DNA of 64,000 bases from Euzebya sp051004735 (GTDB lineage: Bacteria; Actinomycetota; Nitriliruptoria; Euzebyales; Euzebyaceae). The position numbers and the translations under genes were made by a program. Below are positions 59,892 to 64,000 of this stretch, piece by piece. The notes under the pieces were generated by a model. The model was not told the DNA's origin and did not search any database. It was given only the letters and a program-made list of their open reading frames with translations. Location: contig JBPCKA010000096.1 in NCBI GenBank assembly GCA_051004735.1, forward strand, positions 8,133 through 72,132, written 5' to 3'. Numbering within the stretch: the first letter of the stretch is position 1; every line of letters begins with the position of its first letter.

Positions 59892-62567
59892 ATGCAGACC
59901 AGCCAGATCCGCACGTCCTTCCTGGAGTTCTTCCGGGCCCGTGACCACCGGGTCCTGCCCAGCGCATCGCTGATCCCGCAGGACCCCACGTTGCTGCTGA
60001 CCGTGGCGGGAATGGTGCCGTTCAAGCCCTACTTCCTGGGCCAGGCCACACCGGAACATCCTCGGCTCACCTCGACGCAGAAGGTCGCGCGCACCAACGA
60101 CATCGAGAACGTTGGCCGCACCACGCGGCACCTGACGTTCTTTGAGATGATGGGCAACTTCAGCTTCGGCGACTACTTCAAGCGTGAGGCCATCCGCTGG
60201 GCCTGGGAACTTTCGATCACCTCCCCGGACGAGGGGGGCCTGGGGTTTGACCCCGAGCGCCTGTGGGCCACGGTCTATCAGGATGACGACGAGGCCGAAC
60301 AGTTGTGGTTGTCAGAAACCGACATTCCGTCCGCGCGGATCCAGCGACGGGACGCCCACGACAACTTCTGGTCCACGGGCGGGGCCGGCCCCTGCGGTCC
60401 CTGCTCAGAGATCTTTTATGACCGCGGTCCCGAGCACGGCCGGGAAGGCGGCCCGATCGTCGATGAGACCCGCTACCTGGAGTACTGGAACCTGGTCTTC
60501 ATGCAGTTCGAAGCCGGCGGTGGCGGCGACCCCGACCTGAAGGGGTCCGATGCCATCATCGGCACACTGCCCAACCGCAACGTCGACACGGGCCTCGGGC
60601 TCGAGCGTGCGGCCATGCTGCTGCAGGACGTGCCCACCATCTTCGAAACCGACGACTTTCGTCCGCTGATCCGGCAGGCCACGGACCTGACGGGCGTCAG
60701 CTACACCGGGACCTTCGGTGAGAACGATGCCGACACGTGGCTACGGGTCATCGCCGAACACGCCCGGTCAACGGCCTTCCTGATCGGTGACGGGGTCCTT
60801 CCGGCCAACGAGGGCCGGGGTTACGTGCTGCGACGGCTGATCCGACGGGCCGTGCGCAGCAGCCGCAAGTTGGGTACCGACACCTCGATCATGACTGCCA
60901 TGATGGAAGCGGTCATCGACACCATGGGGGAGGCCTGGCCTGACCTGAAGACGCAGGCCAACCTGATCACCAAGATCGCCCAGTCCGAGGAGGACACCTT
61001 CGCCGGAACCCTGCGCACGGGGTTGGTAATGCTGGGCGATGCGATCACCCAGACGACAGCTGCCGGCGGGACCGAACTGGACCCGCAGACGGCGTTCACG
61101 CTGCACGACACCTATGGCTTCCCGGTTGACCTGACCTTGGAGATCGCGGCCGAGCAGGGTGTCACGCTGGACCGTGACGCCTTTGCCGCCCACATGGACG
61201 CCCAACGGCAGCGGGCACGCGCGTCGACCCGTTCAGACCGCGAGGCTGGTTCCACCGACGTCTACAAGCGGGCGTTTACTCAGGCGGGACAGGTCTCCTT
61301 CACCGGCTACGGGGCCGAATCCGACACCTCTGAGATCACCGCCATGATCGTTGGCGGTGAGGTGGCCCCCCGCGCCGAGGAAGGTGATGAGGTCCAGGTC
61401 ATCCTGGGGCGCACGCCGTTTTATGCGGAAGGTGGAGGTCAACTGGGGGATCACGGCGTGATCACCACGCCGTCCGGCAGGATCCAGGTCAGCGATACCA
61501 CCGCACCGGCAGAGGGATTGATCGTCCACCACGGACGGGTCGTGGCCGGGGAGGTCGCCAGCGGCGAAGAAGCGCAGGCCGAGATCGACCACGCCCGACG
61601 ACAGTCCATCCGACGGGGGCACACCGCCACCCACATCCTGCACGCCACCCTGAAGGAGATGGTCGGGGATCACGCGGCACAGGCCGGATCGGCCATCGAC
61701 CAGGGCCACTTCCGGTTCGACTTTCCGCACTTCGAGGCCATCAGCCGAGACCAACTGGCCGAACTGGAAGGGCTGGTCAACGACCGGATCGCCCGCAATC
61801 CGGCGGTCGTCACGCGCGAGATGAACCAAGAGGAGGCGCGGGCTGCGGGTGCCACCGCGTTGTTCGGTGAGAAGTACGGCGACACGGTGAGGGTGGTCAC
61901 GATTGATGACTACTCGATGGAGTTGTGCGGCGGGACCCACGTCGGCTCGACCGGCCAGGTGGGGCTGTTCACCGTGCTGTCCGAGGGGTCCATCGCCAAC
62001 AATGTTCGCCGGATTGAAGCCCTGACCGGACCCGAAGCGTTCGGGCACCTCTCCAAGGAACGCCTGGTCGCCGAAAGCGTGGGACGACTGCTGAAAGTCC
62101 CGACCGATCAGGTGCCCGGGCGTGTCGAGGAGTTGCTGTCTCGTGTCCGCGAGGTCGAGAAGCAGTTGACACAGACCCGGCGCGACGCGGTCATGGGCCA
62201 GGCCGACGCATTGATGGCAGCGGCGGAAGCCATCGGCGAACACCTGTTGGTCGCCGGTGTCGTCGGCGCGGCAGACCATGACGCCCTGCGTGGTCTGGCC
62301 CTGGACCTTCGCAACCGGATCGGTCGAGGAGTCGTCGTCCTGGGCAGCGTCAAGGAGGACGGTAAAGCCCAACTGATCGCCGCGCTCAGTCCCGACCTGG
62401 TCCAGGCGGGTACCAACGCTGCTGACGTCCTACGGCCTGGTGCCAAGGCGGTCGGCGGTGGTGCCGGTGGCAAGGGTGACGTGGCTCAGGCCGGCGGAAA
62501 GGACGGCTCTCGGATCGCTGAGGCTGTCCAGGCTTCCGCCGCCGAGGCACGCTCGCTGCTGTCGTGA
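59892..62567 (+). CDS. alaS: Alanyl-tRNA synthetase
   Basis: An 891-residue class II synthetase. The catalytic core contains RTSFLEFFRARDHRVLPSASL and TLLLTVAGMVPFKPYF. The tRNA-recognition region lies between it and the editing domain, which has RGHTATHILHATLKE and CGGTHVGSTGQVGLF, and the C-terminal DHHA1-type domain ends in VGGGAGGKGDVAQAGGK. ATG 59892 lies 7 nt after TATCGT, with no Shine-Dalgarno. Its stop overlaps ruvX. Confidence 0.96.
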   Translation: MQTSQIRTSFLEFFRARDHRVLPSASLIPQDPTLLLTVAGMVPFKPYFLGQATPEHPRLTSTQKVARTNDIENVGRTTRHLTFFEMMGNFSFGDYFKREAIRWAWELSITSPDEGGLGFDPERLWATVYQDDDEAEQLWLSETDIPSARIQRRDAHDNFWSTGGAGPCGPCSEIFYDRGPEHGREGGPIVDETRYLEYWNLVFMQFEAGGGGDPDLKGSDAIIGTLPNRNVDTGLGLERAAMLLQDVPTIFETDDFRPLIRQATDLTGVSYTGTFGENDADTWLRVIAEHARSTAFLIGDGVLPANEGRGYVLRRLIRRAVRSSRKLGTDTSIMTAMMEAVIDTMGEAWPDLKTQANLITKIAQSEEDTFAGTLRTGLVMLGDAITQTTAAGGTELDPQTAFTLHDTYGFPVDLTLEIAAEQGVTLDRDAFAAHMDAQRQRARASTRSDREAGSTDVYKRAFTQAGQVSFTGYGAESDTSEITAMIVGGEVAPRAEEGDEVQVILGRTPFYAEGGGQLGDHGVITTPSGRIQVSDTTAPAEGLIVHHGRVVAGEVASGEEAQAEIDHARRQSIRRGHTATHILHATLKEMVGDHAAQAGSAIDQGHFRFDFPHFEAISRDQLAELEGLVNDRIARNPAVVTREMNQEEARAAGATALFGEKYGDTVRVVTIDDYSMELCGGTHVGSTGQVGLFTVLSEGSIANNVRRIEALTGPEAFGHLSKERLVAESVGRLLKVPTDQVPGRVEELLSRVREVEKQLTQTRRDAVMGQADALMAAAEAIGEHLLVAGVVGAADHDALRGLALDLRNRIGRGVVVLGSVKEDGKAQLIAALSPDLVQAGTNAADVLRPGAKAVGGGAGGKGDVAQAGGKDGSRIAEAVQASAAEARSLLS

Positions 62568-62995
62568 CCCTGAGTTCACGACCAGGACGCGTGCTGGGGG
62601 TCGATCCGGGAACTGTCCGCGTCGGACTGGCGGTCTGTGATCCCGACCGGTTGGTGGCGACCCCTCATTCGACCATCCCCGGTGGCAAGAGGGCGGCGGG
62701 GCGGATCGCCGCCATCTCAACCGAGCTTGGTTGTGTGGCCGTGGTGGTCGGCTTGCCACGGGCCCTGTCGGGACGTGAGACTGACTCAACACGGATGGCC
62801 CGCGCGTTGGCGGACCAGTTGCGTGACGCTGGTCTTGAGGTTCACCTGCAGGACGAACGTCTGACCAGCGTCCAGGCCGACCGGTCGTTACGGGCGCAGG
62901 GCAGAACCACCAAACAGTCAAAGAGCGTGAAGGACCAGATTGCGGCCAGCGTGGTGCTGCAATCCTGGTTGGACACCGCCCGCACCCACACATGA
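62564..62995 (+). CDS. ruvX: YqgF/RuvX family RNase H-like resolvase
   Basis: A 143-residue RNase H-fold protein. VLGVDPGTVRVGLAVCD holds the first catalytic Asp, VVGLPRALSG and LQDERLTSVQADRSL the conserved residues, and DQIAASVVLQSWLD the C-terminal Asp. YqgF matures 16S rRNA or acts on Holliday-type junctions, depending on species. GTG 62564 overlaps the alaS stop. Confidence 0.93.
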   Translation: MTLSSRPGRVLGVDPGTVRVGLAVCDPDRLVATPHSTIPGGKRAAGRIAAISTELGCVAVVVGLPRALSGRETDSTRMARALADQLRDAGLEVHLQDERLTSVQADRSLRAQGRTTKQSKSVKDQIAASVVLQSWLDTARTHT

Positions 62996-63005
62996 GCATC
63001 TCCAC

Positions 63006-64000
63006 ATGAGCAACTCGTCCAAGGTTTTCCTGGTCTTTCTGATCCTGCTGGTCGCAGGGGGCTATTACGCCTTCCAGCAATGGAACGTCGGCGGGGTTGA
63101 GGAGGCACAACTGGCGGAGGGGTTGGTCACCGTGACGATCCCCGAGGGCACCGGAGCGCGAGACGTCGCGCGTCTGCTGGAGAGCAGCGGCGTGATTCGC
63201 TCGGCGGGTGCGTTCACCGCGGCGGCGACCATCGACGGTCGGGCCGGGCAGATCAAGGCCGGCACCTACGACCTGGATCCGCAGGCCAGCACCGAGGAAT
63301 TGCTGGACCAACTGGTCGCCGGGCCCCCGGGCCCCGACACCTTCACCGTGACCATCCCCGAGGGATTGACGGTCGAACAAACCCTGACCCGCATCGCCGA
63401 CGCCGACGGCTCGCCGTTCACGTTGGAGCAACTACGTGAGGGACTGGGCCTGGTCGCCCTGCCCGAGTGGGTGCCTGCACGCCCGGACCTACCCGAGGGT
63501 GCCGAGGCCTTTGAGGGGATCTTGTTTCCCGACACCTACGAGTTCACCGTCGAGCAGACCGCCGACACCGTGCTCACCCGCCTGATCATGCGAACCGACG
63601 AAGTCGTCAAGGGCGTCGGCGGATCGACTCGCAACGACCTGGATCTGTACGACACACTCGTGCTGGCCTCGCTGATCGAACGCGAGGCCAGGGTGGCTGA
63701 GGAACGGCCGATCATCTCCTCGGTCATCCACAACCGGATCACCGACGGTATGGCACTGCAGATCGACGCCACGGTCATCTACGGCATCGAGGTCGCAACG
63801 GGGGAACGCCCCGATGGTCTTGTCAACGCCGATTATGAGTTCGACACCCCCTGGTCGACCTATCGCAACGTCGGCCTGCCGCCGACACCCATCTCCGGTG
63901 TCGGGCGGGCTTCCCTGGAGGCCGCGGCCAACCCTGCCGACACCGCGTTCTACTTCTACGTGGTCGAGGATCCGGACACAGGTCGGCACCGCTTCAGCGA
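63006..64000 (+). CDS. mltG: Endolytic murein transglycosylase MltG (3' truncated by window)
   Basis: 331 full codons run off the window end. A single membrane helix near the N-terminus (VFLVFLILLVAGGYYAFQ) is followed by a LysM-like module (VTIPEGTGARDVARLL and later VTIPEGLTVEQTLTRIADAD). The YceG/MltG domain has LFPDTYEF, the catalytic Glu in LASLIEREARV, and SSVIHNRI. It cleaves nascent peptidoglycan strands. It follows ruvX, the order seen in many bacteria. ATG 63006 has no clear Shine-Dalgarno and lies 10 nt after the ruvX stop. Confidence 0.92.
   Translation, partial: MSNSSKVFLVFLILLVAGGYYAFQQWNVGGVEEAQLAEGLVTVTIPEGTGARDVARLLESSGVIRSAGAFTAAATIDGRAGQIKAGTYDLDPQASTEELLDQLVAGPPGPDTFTVTIPEGLTVEQTLTRIADADGSPFTLEQLREGLGLVALPEWVPARPDLPEGAEAFEGILFPDTYEFTVEQTADTVLTRLIMRTDEVVKGVGGSTRNDLDLYDTLVLASLIEREARVAEERPIISSVIHNRITDGMALQIDATVIYGIEVATGERPDGLVNADYEFDTPWSTYRNVGLPPTPISGVGRASLEAAANPADTAFYFYVVEDPDTGRHRFS

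Overview
The window is high-GC bacterial chromosome with dense coding. Start codons GTG and TTG are common and genes are often coupled by 4-nt ATGA/GTGA overlaps. Gene order points to an actinomycete-type bacterium (Actinomycetota): thrS-HIT-pgsA-acyltransferase-pimA-pdxS-pdxT-yebC-ruvCAB-yajC-secDF-apt-rel-glyoxalase II-aspS-alaS-ruvX-mltG follows the backbone known from mycobacteria and relatives, and pgsA/pimA imply phosphatidylinositol mannosides. The genus cannot be fixed from sequence reading; many intervening genes differ from mycobacteria, so a deeper-branching lineage is possible.

Layout. 1-500: end of a copper P-type ATPase and its CsoR repressor. 500-1860: a lone AbiEi/DUF559-type gene bracketed by four plus four copies of a 12-bp palindrome. 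1860-10900: a probable catabolic island with an aldehyde dehydrogenase, two thiamine-diphosphate enzymes, a molybdopterin oxidoreductase and a two-gene AtuA pair. 10900-15600: lipoprotein, phoH-ybeY-CNNM/CorC-cdd, and an orphan zinc-finger anti-sigma-like protein. 15600-20700: tRNA-Val(CAC), rpe, a thiolase, a DUF2007 protein and two tail-to-tail overlapping glycosyltransferase genes. 20700-47550: the conserved backbone, interrupted by an aldehyde dehydrogenase, a DUF3048 lipoprotein, a phospholipase D-like enzyme and an HD-domain protein between yajC and secD. 47600-54000: surface polysaccharide genes (ABC-2 exporter pair, galE, O-antigen ligase/polymerase-like protein) interleaved with toxin-antitoxin material. 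54000-58400: degenerate cupredoxin with a sortase-like tail, menB, lipoprotein, Nudix hydrolase, a frameshifted PucR-type regulator and a VapBC pair. 58400-64000: GH3 hexosaminidase diverging from alaS-ruvX-mltG.

Broader signals. (1) At least 17 genes have a TANNNT hexamer ending 6-10 nt before the start codon, usually without a Shine-Dalgarno sequence, which suggests widespread leaderless transcription. (2) A roughly 40-bp two-hairpin intergenic repeat occurs three times (28470, 32895, and inverted at 36682); the two direct copies run straight into the -10 element of the next gene. (3) Three genes look damaged: an in-frame amber codon in a Pro-rich membrane protein (23442), a vapC reduced to 41 codons (51736), and a frameshifted PucR regulator (near 57068). 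(4) Four toxin-antitoxin-like loci lie within 64 kb.

I found no CRISPR array, rRNA, insertion sequence or prophage. The best candidates for undescribed biology are the palindrome-bracketed gene, the repeat-linked promoters and the 1860-10900 catabolic island.
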